From Pohlia nutans (taxonomy: Eukaryota; Streptophyta; Bryopsida; Bryales; Mniaceae), in NCBI GenBank assembly GCA_022496805.1, contig CM040086.1, positions 12,216,501 through 12,280,500 of the forward strand: a stretch of DNA of 64,000 nt, read 5' to 3'. The notes under the pieces were generated by a model. That model saw nothing but the letters and a program-made list of their open reading frames with translations, was not told where the DNA came from and searched no databases. Both the position numbers and the translations under genes were made by a program. This document shows positions 13,438 to 24,449 of the stretch, in pieces; position 1 is the first letter of the stretch, and each line of letters opens with the position of its first letter.

Positions 13438-15554
13438 ATACAAGGGTTGTGACATCGGTCGTGGCACTGTGCATTTAATATAGTACATTCATGGTTGTGG
13501 GTAAAAGCATGGTAAAGTCGACCATCATTGATCCCTATAAAGAAACAACAATGCAAGGTCAAAAATACAGTAAAATAGTAGTAGAAATCTTGTCTAATGG
13601 GACTTGTTAATCACTAAATGTTTTCATTAGTCACATTGGACATTAAATGTCGTTAGCAAAGTTAGCACAAAGGAAACTGAATAATTCATCGTCAATAATT
13701 ATTTATGTATGTTTTAGTGACATTGAAGTAGTCAAAGTTGAAAAAATAGTTTTGAACCAAAATGAAAATTTGATATAAAACAAGGTGAAAAAGCAATTAG
13801 TATTTAATTGTTTAAAGATTTTTTGCTTTAGAGCCTTCAAATGTACAATGGGCTTTTCAAAGATAGAATTTATATTTATATTATGTATGATTTAGTTCTT
13901 TCAAAATTGGATTTAGACATCTATTTTTGAGCTTAACTTTTAGTAATTTCTTTAATAATTATTTTTTATGGCCTTTGATAAAACACATTGAAATTTCAAC
14001 ATAATGAACATTTGGAACTACCAATACGATGCTTTCACCCTTGTCATGACCCCAATGGATTGTATGTTTTTTGTCCATGAAAATGTACATTTAAAATATC
14101 AAGTTATAAAGCTTTGATACAATTGCGAGATTTGTTGGTTCCAATTCTTATTCTTTTTCACTTAGGTCAATCAAATATTGTATTATTGTTGAAAGTAATG
14201 TGATTCTTTGATCAAACATTCCTTGATAGCACTTTATAGGTTGTCAATTGACTTGTTCTAATTAATTTTTCTCTCTGGTAAAATTTTAGGACATGTAGTT
14301 TTAGAGATTAATTTGAAATCTAGCAGAAAACAAATTTGTTGAATTTTTAGAAAACTTCTCACGTAAATGCTTGTATACCAATTGTAATGTTCATACTGTG
14401 TGCTAAGAATTGACTTGAATGAAAATTTCCTTTTATGTACAGTACAATCCCACATTCTCACATACAAAAAAATTCTTTAAAATAAAATTATTTGAAATTC
14501 TTCTTTATTCATGTTTAACAAAAACACATTAATCATGATATGAAGAGGGGTTGAAACAAAAGAAAACTAAGGATTAATATCACATAGTAGAAATTTACAC
14601 CGAGCCGTAAATCCCAAATTATTGAAATTAGTGTGCCTCTTCACAATTAGTGTCACACATGCTAAATACCATAATTGGTGTTCACAAGGTTTTGAACACA
14701 ATTTCAAAGACGTCAAGAAACCCTCATGATCAATTATACACCACCTGTCAAGACTCAACAAGCAAACCAAACCTGGTGATTTTTAAAACACCCTTCCGAG
14801 GCTTCACCTCGGGGGCAATAAAAAGGCAAACCTTCTTCCATCTTTCTCCAAAACATTTAGTTACTTGCTCGAATCAATCCTAGCTGTCAGGGCTTTGCAG
14901 TAGCTGTTGTCAACCATTTCTAGATCTTGGGCATGCAATTATAGCCTAAGATTTGGATTCCTTTTCTTTCAGCAGACTCTTCATCACTCCGCTGTACGTT
15001 TCTGATCTCAGGTGTGCAATTGCTAGAAAAGTCAGTTGATGCATGTACTAGTACTCTATAGTTGGGCACTTTTGTTCGATATTGTGTGCATGCTTTTCAA
15101 TTCTCTTAATTGTTGGACGAAGGTGTAGCTAGCGGATACCGTTAATTGCACGGGTGGATTGATTAAGGTCATATTAATTATAATCTGTGCTGCTTGCTTT
15201 GGTGTTCTGTAACTGTAATAGACAATTGGGTTGGGAATTGTTCCATCATTTGTTCCCTTTTGCTTTTCAATCATTCGTTCTTGTTTGCTTTTCAATTCTC
15301 TCGCTGCACGACGAAACAACTCATTTAGTTTGCTTCAGTCTTGGTGGATTACGATCATGTTATATTCTCTCTGCATTGTGTTTCATTTTTGTGTGCGAGA
15401 AATCGATTGTAATATTATTTTGTCAAAAGACTAGGGAATGAAGTAGCTAGACAATCGAGTAGACAGCGAGTTTCTCATGATTGTTTTTTTAGATTTGACA
15501 TTCTTTTCAAACACAACAAGGATTCATCTAGGAAGAGAAGAACCAAACAAGAAT
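13438..15554. other. AT-rich intergenic region
   Basis: About 2.1 kb with strong AT bias. No coding frame, RNA gene or clear repeat was recognised on either strand. The last few hundred bases probably hold the promoter and 5' UTR of the RING gene at 15555. Confidence 0.4.
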
Positions 15555-15851
15555 ATGGATAATGAAGGAGATAGCCAAGCAGCGGGACTTGTTGCAGTTG
15601 AGGATGCGGTGATTTGTGGCATTTGTTGGGAAGTAGTGGCGCATCCACAGGTGACTGCCTGCAACCACCAGTTCTGTGAGCCGTGCTTGAGCGGCTGGCT
15701 TCGGACTCAGCAAACATCAGAGCGGTTAATTGGAACATGCCCGCTGTGTCGTAGCACACTCACTGAGTTCCAACCGCGAATATGCCCGGTTTGTGGTATT
15801 AGACATACTGAGTTCCAACCGCAGCCTCTGCAGCTATTGCAGCCACTGTAG
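15555..15851 (+). CDS. Short RING-finger protein, putative E3 ubiquitin ligase (98 aa, possibly truncated)
   Basis: The ATG at 15555 opens a frame with a complete C3HC4-type [13 protein letters not shown], then [16 protein letters not shown], then TCPLCRST; an extra CPVC pair follows. The frame closes at a TAG (15849-15851) inside a CAG/CTG-rich repeat. The same frame is then open for about 70 codons to 16061, encoding a Pro/Gln/Leu-rich tract and a charged tail ending YENYYQARQ. Two readings fit: a 98-residue protein, or a formerly 168-residue protein cut short by a CAG-to-TAG change. It shares its core with the loci at 10855 and 12162. Confidence 0.65.
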   Translation: MDNEGDSQAAGLVAVEDAVICGICWEVVAHPQVTACNHQFCEPCLSGWLRTQQTSERLIGTCPLCRSTLTEFQPRICPVCGIRHTEFQPQPLQLLQPL

Positions 15852-15985
15852 CCATTGCAGCCACCGCAGCTATTGCAGTCACCGCAGCCACTGCAGCCAC
15901 AACAACCACTACAGCCACCGCAGCTATTGCAGTCACCGCAACCACTAGAGCCACCGCAGTCACCGCAACGACCACAACGACGACG
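15815..15985. repeat. CAG-based minisatellite, units of about 27 bp
   Basis: Imperfect units built on CAGCCACCGCAGCTATTG and CAGTCACCG, repeated across the end of the RING frame. This kind of tract expands and contracts easily and would vary the length of the encoded Pro/Gln tail. Confidence 0.75.
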
Positions 15986-16061
15986 TGAAAGTCGTGAATC
16001 AAACCCTGATTTTGAAGCAATGATTGTGGAATACGAGAATTATTATCAAGCGCGGCAGTAA
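15852..16061 (+). pseudogene. In-frame Pro/Gln-rich continuation of the RING frame after TAG
   Basis: Directly follows the TAG of the RING gene in the same frame. It encodes repeated [16 protein letters not shown] units and then a non-repetitive charged segment before TAA at 16059-16061. It is either a former C-terminal tail or untranslated repeat. It has no domain that I recognise. Confidence 0.5.
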
Positions 16062-16591
16062 GACGGATAATTAGGCTTGTCGTGTTGAGGGTGAATCTTG
16101 ACTCTGAGTCTTTAGAGTGTGTCAAGTTTCTTATTGGAGACTTTGGAGTACTGGATAAGGCTCTACTTTTGGAGAGCATGAAGGGTTTGTTGATTTTGCC
16201 AAGGGAGTTTGGGAACATAGAAATAGGGGTTTCATAGAAGACTGATAAGTAAGGGCCTAAATGTTTTGTTGCTGATGAGTGGCTAAAACATAATATTCAT
16301 TAAAATGAGAGAATAGGCACCTCTCAAAATCATATCTCTCATTTTCAAGGGGGAGGATTGAATCTAAATGGGTTGTCAATTTAGGTGGATAGTTAGTACA
16401 TATATCCTATGGAAGTTGGAATTTCCATTAAAACGAGAGTTACCGAAAGAATGATCGGTCCTAGTTGAAAGGAGGAGTTTCCATTAAAATGAGAGTCATG
16501 AAAAGAACGGTCGATTTGAAACTAATATAGTACCAAATGTTTAAATAATAATAATGCTTATGTATAAGGGAGTGGTTTCTCATCTCCTGGA

Positions 16592-16800
16592 CACCAAGTC
16601 ATGAGCTCAATGGTTGGTTGTGAGTGGGTGTTTATCTCATATATGTGGTCCGGGTTTGATTCCCGTTGAATTCGTTTGAGCGGATATGAGATATGCATGA
16701 CTTGGTGCTGCTAAGTGAGCCTCAATAGGCAGGAAATTTGTAACAATCAACCAGCCCCGTACCCTAAACTGTGACAAGTGCTTAACGTGCTAACAAAAAA
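16592..16800 (+). mobile_element. tRNA-derived SINE or tRNA-like relic
   Basis: Internal RNA polymerase III promoter-like boxes are present: an A box near 16602 (TGAGCTCAATGG) and a B box at 16652-16664 (GGGTTTGATTCCC), spaced as in tRNA-derived SINEs. The 3' end runs into AACAAAAAAAC. AGTGGT occurs just before and just after, a possible target duplication. A 12-bp inverted repeat (CACCAAGTCATG) lies around the B-box part. No intact tRNA fold was found, so a true tRNA gene is unlikely. Confidence 0.45.
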
Positions 16801-18646
16801 ACAGTGGTCTTAACCACTAAACCTTTATATATACTTGTTTTTAAAATCAAACACATACAGTTAATCTTTGAAGGAAAACGGATCAAATATACAAAGAAGT
16901 AAACGTACAATGTAATAGTAAATATATTAATAAAATATAAATATTGCACTTGCAATCCGTATTTTTTTTCAAAATCAAAACACTTAGTCTTTGAAATAGA
17001 AATCTTCAACTTCAAAGTGATACACGCAAATATAAAATGAGAAATAAGTCAAAAGAAATCTACAACGTCTAATGAACTAGTCATAGTATAGACTCTGTAT
17101 CGCTTACATCAAAGCGCAAAGTATCACAATAATAGTCAAATACACACTATCACATAGAGCTAGCAAGCAAGCCATACTCTCCATCGCCTCCAATCAACAA
17201 CGGCTTAAGTAGAATTATACGAAGCCAAACTTTGGTTAATGACTTCGATCTGAGCTGATGGAATTTTGATCATGCACTCGACAGTACCTCGTTTGATCCT
17301 AGACTTCCATGCTGTCATCAAAGCATTTGTTTCTTCCCAAAGTGGAAGTTCGGTTTCATCAACCTTTGTAATAGTATAGTATTGATGTTCGTTCCACAGG
17401 AGACTCAAATTAACAAGTATGGTTACGGTCACAATCACTCGCAATAGAATACAATCCTTTCCTCACAATACTTTCCAAATTCCACACTTTCCACAAACTT
17501 TCAATAGTTTTATATATTTATTTTAATCTTGATTTTAACATCAAGTCACAACTTCCATTTTCTTTCTCAAGTTTTTTGTATCACAATCTCTTTCACCTTA
17601 TTTCTTCTCAAACTCTGCTAAACAACTGAAATGAAAATAAAATAAAAATAAAAGTAAAGAAGATGCTCTTGCAATTCCCCTGGTCTACCCAACTTTCATA
17701 GATGGTGTATGGCACAATACTCATCACCTTCAACCTCTTTATACTCCAACCTAAACGCCATAACGTTCCAAATCTACCTTTCCATTATCTACTCTAACTG
17801 CCAAACTACCAGCGTAAAACTGACTTAAAACTGAAAACTGCCAAAACGGACTCTAAAAACTGACTTCTGCCATCTCAAACTGCGTCTGCGACTACTCAGC
17901 CGTTTCTTTGCTAGATCTCAGTCTTCTTTGCAACTGCTACCTTTCAGTTTTCATCAATTCCCTCCTCATCCAAAGCTGATCTCCATCAACGGCTTCTAAA
18001 AGCGACTTCGCTCCTTTAACTGAACTCCTTTCTATCTTTTCTACAACTGCTCCAATCCTGCAACGGCTCCTTCTACTTCCGTTTTCTCTGACTAAACCAC
18101 CTTCATCTTCCGTTTTCTGACTTCTGTATCACCACTCCTGTTATCGGAACATTAGTCCGTTATTATTCATCCAGTTACACTATTTCATCCAGAAATGGAC
18201 ATCACTTCGTCTCACGACTGGAACTGCTCCGTTTTCCGAAACTGACTATTTTCTGTTTTCCTTAACTATTTGTAGTAAAACTGATTATGCATCATCTTTT
18301 CCATATGTTGTATTTTCTGCATAGAAACGGATATCTTTCTTTAAAACAGACTGGCTATTTTTCAATACTGATTTGCTTTAATCATGTAAACTTTGATATC
18401 TTCAGATTAACTATAGTCTTCAGTTATCCATCAATCCATTTTAACAAAACTGGAAGTCTTATTATGTAACTCTTCTTCCCTTAGGTATTTTTAAATCTCC
18501 AATACTGGTTCTTTTAATAATCTTCATATAATCAGCATACATCTGCAAATATATCTTCAAACATAACATTGTTTCCCAAAAGTCAATATTCTTTACTGCT
18601 GTGTTAAATATACACTTTTAACATACAAATGCCATTCGCAAAAACT
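16801..18646. other. AT-rich spacer, no feature seen
   Basis: 1.8 kb with no convincing frame, RNA gene or element. From 17640 the plus strand is pyrimidine-rich with many CTGACT and ACTGA phrases but no regular repeat period was found. Confidence 0.4.
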
Positions 18647-19251
18647 TTATATTACAACCTTCCAACGCAAACCTCTCGAGGTGTCCCATCCAGTGTAGTA
18701 GTCCTGGACATTTTGATCCCTTGATGATGGAAGAAAGTACTGAATGAGGATACAGTTTGGTCTTTTTGGGTTATAGATAGGATCAGACAACGCCGTCGCA
18801 ATCCAAACTGGCCGAGTGTCACCATCTGTTGGTCGGATTGCAACGAAGTAGCCTTCGTAAAGGTCTCGATCCATTCTGAATGATGGCAATGGACGACCCC
18901 GCATCTGCCCAACGTAAATGTCATCCTCTGCAAACTCTTCCCGAATGTCACCGTCCTCTGCGTATTGATCGTCCACAATCGCTTCAACCCGAGATGTGGG
19001 CCAGAAGCCGTCTTTCAAAACATTGGACGGTTGCGGAGGCTCTTGAAGCGCTACTTTCACAGCCCGCCAATAATGAATCAAGTGCTCATAGCGTCTTTTG
19101 AATTCCCTGGTGAGGTCCTCATTGCACAAATTCTCCCAGTATTTGATAAATCCACACATACCTTTGGAGATGTCTTCCACGTTCTTCATCGGACGCTGCT
19201 CAACAGGAATTGGCACACCGTGGGGCCACAAACACCTACCTTCGGAATCCT
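18647..19251 (-). pseudogene. C-terminal half of a DUF7869-like transposase gene (split by element A)
   Basis: This is the downstream part of the frame that begins at 23822-24449. It runs from the codon after GAT at 19249-19247 to the stop at 18647. It includes the phrases GMCGFIKYWENLC, RGRPLPSFRMDRDLYEGY and a closing YTGWDTSRGLRWKV, a C-terminal domain I cannot name. Excising element A with one copy of its 5-bp duplication restores an uninterrupted frame across the junction. The frame is open throughout, so the host gene was probably intact when A inserted. Confidence 0.65.
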
Positions 19252-20315
19252 TGTCGTAGCACGTGATATCGGATATTCCCCTAGAGCGCACTTTTTCGTA
19301 TTAAGAGCGCTCGTAGAGGTGATTTCCGGGTTATCGTTCCGCGGAGACTCTGTGAAGTGGAAAGCTTCCGGAGATGGTCCCGGACTGGTGATCTCTCTCT
19401 CTGTGTCACCAGCTAAATTCTTCTTTCCTACCAAACCGGGTCTTCTCCTACTGACTGACCCGGTTACAACTAGATCCGGTATCCTTCCGGGGAGGACTTC
19501 TACTAATCTTCCTCTCTCCCGGTCTAGCGTTATTATCTGATCTGGTTTCGTTTAACCTCTGTTTTCCCCCTCAGAGGGTTCTCCATTCACATTAGTGGTG
19601 CTGGATTGAAAGACACACCCTTCCCTACTGATTCAAGTGATGGGAAATTCACTACCTTCCGGTTATCCTCACAAAACTCCTCGACCCGGGTAATTCCCGT
19701 ACTGCACTTCAGCTGCAAATTCATCCCAAACCCACAGCCGGTCACTTAAGCGCAACCCGGTTTTTCCCCTTTTACAAATTACTACAACGACTTGATAACC
19801 GGGATGGACATTTACCTGGGGTATCCGGAATTGGTTCGACTCCTAACAGTTCATTTTACTCTGATCATTCCGACTCTCCTTATCACATGGCCTACCCAGG
19901 TGCTGGCACCTCAACCGGACTACCCGTCCAGGAGTTCTGAAAGAACCGGAGTACCCCCTCCTATTCACTTAGCCAGTTTCCCGGATTCTACCCTGCAACC
20001 AAGTACAGAACAACCCACATTCAAACAATCTATGAGTTTGCCCAATACCTAGACTCCTAACTGGATCTACAACAGAACCCGGTTACTCTAGCTATTCCGC
20101 TCCTTCCTGTCACATGATCTGCCCGGGTGCTGGCACCTTAACCGGACTACCCGTCCAGGAGTTCTGAAAGGACTGGAGTGCCCCCTCCCATCCACTCAGC
20201 CGCTACCTCGGATCACACCTTACAACCGGGCGCGGAATAACTAGATCTACAACAGAATCCGATCAACTCTTCTGGTTACCAAGGGACTTAATTGGACCAC
20301 CATCTCAATCAATAA

Positions 20316-20355
<40 letters not shown>

Positions 20356-23300
20356 CCGCTCCGGTCGTAGAAGAGTAAGCTTGTGATCATTTACAAAGAG
20401 AAAAATGGTACACAAAAGAAGACCCCAGGAATGAGTAACATCCCTGGATAAAAAGAAAACACAAAGCCGACCAGATCCGGGAAACCCGCAGATCCGGAAA
20501 AACCGGGGGACTACCCCACGATTTAGTTCTCTTCCTACGCTGCAACTAACATCAGAATCCTAAAAACTAACTCCCAAACAGAGTCCTACCCTACTGCTGC
20601 AAAAAGGGCCCCTTCAAAGCGATCGGATCCACTAAGTCCGGGCCACCAATTCTGGGACTCCGATGATTCCGGACAGCCACAGGTCTACTTGCGGCTGCTA
20701 TTCCTCATCTTCCGGGCTCTCCACCAAAATCGGATCCGCCGGCCTATCTCCCCGAGTTCCGCGCCCCGCCGACTGTCCCTCCTGTCGCTCCTCCGCCTTG
20801 TCCGGTTGGACACCCATTGCCTCCATACCTTCGCTCAAATCCCGGACTTCTTCTGAGCTACCTCCCGCGGGTCGGGCCATGTGGATTGGCTCCACATCCA
20901 CCACGGTCCGGGAGGTGGGTCCCTCCTGATCCAACTCCTCCTCCGAAGAGCTCTCCCGGATGCATTCCGCCAGTACCCGGAACTCCACCAAAAATGCTTC
21001 TACCTTGTCCGAGTACTCCCAGACTACATTCTTCATCCGGGCTGCTCCCTCCAATCCCGGTTGAAGTACCCGCTTGTCGTACAACCGGGCCTTCGTTTGT
21101 GCCTCCCCATTCAACTGGAACAACCCGGATAGTTTGGAGACGCACTGCCGGCTTGTCTCTGCTACATTCCGGATGGTATCCTCTTGCTCCCGGATCTGCA
21201 ACTCCTTCCTCTGTACGTGGGCCTCCATCTCGTTAATGTAGGCTACCTTTCGTTTCAGCTCCTCTTCAAATCCCTTCAATAGAGCCGCAGATTCGCTCTC
21301 TGCCTCCCGGATACCTTGCAGTTGTCCGGTTAGCTCATTCTCCCTCTCCCTGCTCCGGATGAGTTTCCTCTGGAGCTTCCTAATTCGCGCCGGATACTCC
21401 AGAACGTCGTTCGTCCGGAGGAGGGTCCCTGTCTCCCGGAGAGCAGCGAACATGGGGTTGTACTGCTCCGTAACCAGGTCCAGTGCCACCCGTGTCTGTA
21501 GTAACATGTCCTCCATCCGGAGCGGTTCTCTTCGTTCCGCTGGCACATTTCCGGATGGTCGTGCCTCCTGGACCGGTTCTGCTCCCGCTGGCATTCCCTG
21601 CTCCTGGTCCCCCTCATCTCCTGTTTCCTCTTCGTCCTCCCCTGCTTCCTTGGGACGTTTGTTGAGTGGGGTCACCTTCCTCCGGACCGGTCCCTTCTTC
21701 TTTCCAGGTGTGGTATCCGGTCCTTCCGGTTCTTCCTCTCCTTCAGCTGGGAGGACTAACTTCCTCTTCCGTCCCTGGGGTCGCGGCTGAGACGGACCTC
21801 CCTCCTGGTCTGTCCGGTTCTCTTCTTCCATACATTCCTGTGGAGCCGCCGGGGTAGAATTCTCCTCCATTGGTCCGGGTACCTCTACCGGTTGCTCCTG
21901 GGGTTGGGATGGAGAAGGCCTCGTCTCCTCCCCTGGCCTGGACTCCTCGACCAGATCCACCCGAGGTTGTGTCTGGGAAGGACCGTCCATCTCCAGTTGA
22001 GGAACTGCCTCTTGTCCTCTCGCCGGCTTCTTCCGGGTTAGCTTCGGCTGTGGAGAATCCTCCTCCTCATCCGGATTCCCCTCCCGGGCCTCTGTTCTCT
22101 GCTCCGGCTGATGTCTCGCTCCACCCGGTCGTTCTAGTCCCGGGTTCCTTCTCCCTTCCTGCCGCTCCTCCTGTTGCGGCCCGGTGCCACCCGGTCGGCC
22201 TCCCTCCGGACGGTCTTCTGTCCACTTGGTCCTGGTCTCCGGATTAGGGCTGGAATCGCCCAGTGGCCTTCTTACCGGTTGGTCCTCCTTCTCCTTCCAG
22301 AGCTCCTCTCCCCGGACTCTGCTCCTATCCGGTTGGGTTGCAGGTGGAGCCATCCTTCTCTCCTCCGGTCGGGACGACGAACCGGTTCTGCTGGTCCCCG
22401 CTCCTCCTCCCGGAAGCGCCGTCTTCTTCTTGGCCGGGCTTCTCACCCCCGGAATAGGCACTTCCTCCAACCTCTTCTTCTCTTTTGCCGTGAGGCACCC
22501 ATGTTTCTCGTACAAGTGGTAGAGAAATGGGGCTAATGGGCATCCCTTCTTGTTGTCGAGGTTACCCGCCCACTTCTGCGTGTTCCGGTGGATCAGGATC
22601 GCTCAGTTGATCCGTTTCTTCCGGAGAAGGGCGGAGTAGATTCCTCGGGCTAGCGTCACAGTGAGGGTGGTGGGCTTCTCCGGACTGAGGATGGGCACTA
22701 TGTACTGGAGCAGCCGTTGCTCCCGGGGCAGTATACAATCCGCCACTTTGAATCCGTCCTTGTCCAAGAGATGACTGAACCGCATCTTCACCCAGTCCGT
22801 GTCGCCCTTGCCTCTCGGTTCCAGGTCCTCGTTGGTGTCCGGGAAGTCGTACAGTTCCCGCCACATCTCCCGGGTCCAACTGCCATACTTCGCCCGGATG
22901 GTTGTCCGGAAAGCGTTCACCATCGACCCGCCGTCGATTTCTTCCAGCATCCAGGAGTCCTGCACATCCCACACTCTCCCAAACAATCCCAAGCACCCCA
23001 TCTTCTGGAGGTCCTGCATTAGCTCGTCGAAGTCTTGTTCTTGTTGCGGGATGTCCGGGCAGATACGTTTCTCCGGAATCTTGGCCCCGGCTCCCCTGCG
23101 TGCCATGGCTGCGGACTCCGGTTGGGATTCTTCACTCCTCCGGATGTGACGCAGCTCCTTCTCCGGATGCGCCCTCTCTTTCCTCGGTAAACCTCGCGCC
23201 TCTCGCTCCGGGCGCTTCCCTTTCCGCTTCCAGGGTGTTCTTCTAACCTCCCGGAGACCCCGCGCCCCTTTTCCTGACTGCGCACTTCCTTTCTTCATCA

Positions 23301-23821
23301 AACTCCGCCGGAAATGGCGGTGCGCACTGTCCGGAGGCTCGCCTACTTCAAACTCTAACCTTGCGTCGCTATCTCTCACCGGGTGTTCAGTTTCCCTCAC
23401 TCCCGGACGCTCAGAATCTGTACAATACGGTCGCTCAATGCTCTCTTCTTCCGGTCCCACACTATCAATTCTAGAGCTATCCGGAAGCTCGAAATTCTGC
23501 TGGCGCGGACAACTGGAGCTGTAGAGAGTGAATGAACAGTGGGTCGCCCAGTTGAGAGCGGCCCACTTCAATGCTCGGACCGTGACCGGGTCCATCGGAG
23601 ACCCGTCCTCACCTATCCGGTCTCCCATCCGGTTCCCCACCGGAACCTGCTGTCAGTCTAGTCCTGTAATAATTCCTCTAGGCTGAGCCCGGATGGTACT
23701 CTCTCTCCAAATAAATAACTGGGCCATTATAGCCACTATTCCTCCTATTTATGGCGGAAAGACTACTCCTAGTTGCCCTAGAAACCCTAACTAGCCTCTT
23801 TCGGTAAAACGAGGTTTGACA
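19252..23821 (-). mobile_element. Element A: 4570-bp mobile element, TGTC...GACA ends, 5-bp target duplication
   Basis: The plus-strand left end is TGTCGTAGCACG and the right end is GAGGTTTGACA; immediately outside each end lies ATCCT (19247-19251 and 23822-23826). A nearly identical copy B (29394-33955) and divergent, 5'-truncated copies C and D share the TACGACA end. The coding strand is minus: a TATA-like CATAAATAG region near 23750, one long ORF (23640-20698), then about 1.4 kb of 3' non-coding sequence with a (CA)n tract at 20317-20355 and a duplicated segment (about 19885-20005 and 20110-20230). No long terminal repeats are visible, and no integrase, transposase or reverse transcriptase is encoded. 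TG...CA ends and 5 bp recall integrase-type insertion, but the class is unassigned. Confidence 0.8.
20698..23640 (-). pseudogene. Element A ORF: about 980-codon gag-like / coiled-coil protein with one nonsense codon
   Basis: A start at 23640 opens 345 codons, ending at a TGA near 22603 where copy B has TGG. The same frame continues without shift to 20698. Layout by residue: charged low-complexity N-terminal 200; a compact segment of about 180 residues with AKYGSWTREMWRELYDFP and PLAPFLYHLYEKHGCL, resembling the domain called putative plant transposon protein; a Pro/Glu/Arg/Gly-rich stretch; a long coiled coil at about 700-830; an acidic tail. Enzymatic motifs are absent. A structural or gag-like role is an inference. 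Copy B carries stops at other positions, so the intact ancestor was one ORF. Confidence 0.7.
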
Positions 23822-24449
23822 ATCCTCCTTCCACAATTTGATCCCTCCACTTTCTTTGGGCAACCAGTCTACGTCCGTGCAAAAAATCTTGTACTTCATC
23901 ACTGGACAACCAGTGGAGTCAGGGTAGAACTTGAACTGTTGTGCGTTGGTGTGCCCTACGAGTGCTTCATCTCCCTCCAGAATACTGCCTTCGATGAATC
24001 CTTTGAAATCGGGCACTTCTTCGACAAGGTGTGGGATAGTGGGGATAGATTCCACGTCCATGAAGGTCTTCATGAGCAAAGGAATTGTAGGAAAGTTGTC
24101 CTTCCGCAGCAACATGCTCCACCTTCCAAACAACGCATCGATGTCGTCGTGGGTGTGACCCACCAGCATAAAAGTAACATAAACTTCACGAAATATTATT
24201 TTTGCAATGAGGAGAGACCAAAAAAAGAAAACATATCTATTCTTGTTGTCCCCGGTAGCATTGTCCATGTGCACATGGAGAACGGGCGGCAAAGGAGTGG
24301 CTAGAGGAGAGGTTCCAGCGGTAGGACGCAACGATGGTTCACAAGTCTTTGCCCCCTTAAGCACAACATCAAACAATGGAGATGACCTTGATCCCACAAA
24401 CAATTCCCCAGATGCAAACTTAGGAGGCAACTCTAGATCCCGCAACACG
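23822..24449 (-). pseudogene. Core of a DUF7869-like (RNase H-fold) transposase gene, 5' truncated
   Basis: The frame reads HVHMDNATGDNKNRY, then MLVGHTHDDIDALFGRWS, the signature of the DUF7869 family, which occurs in many eukaryotic transposon-linked proteins. The acidic residues in HMDN and HDDID are candidate metal ligands of an RNase H-like fold. The frame continues in 18647-19251 beyond element A. Upstream it runs open into the end of the methylase-like element at 24450, so the true N terminus is missing or lies in other sequence. Whether this transposase and the adjacent methylase-like gene belonged to one transposon is unresolved; both are on the minus strand. Confidence 0.6.

Noticed and set aside
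15799..16218. 139-codon minus-strand frame with Val/Ala-rich repeats
   Set aside because: It is the antisense of the CAG minisatellite.
16602..16664. Functional nuclear tRNA gene
   Set aside because: A- and B-box-like phrases exist, but no acceptor stem or anticodon arm folds from the sequence.
20817..22543. Many plus-strand Pro/Ser-rich frames opposite the element A ORF
   Set aside because: They are mirror frames of the GC-rich coding strand; only the minus frame is shared in phase by copies A and B.
19252..23821. Element A as a standard LTR retrotransposon
   Set aside because: The first and last 200 bases were compared by eye and share only the terminal TGTC/GACA; no LTR pair and no reverse transcriptase.
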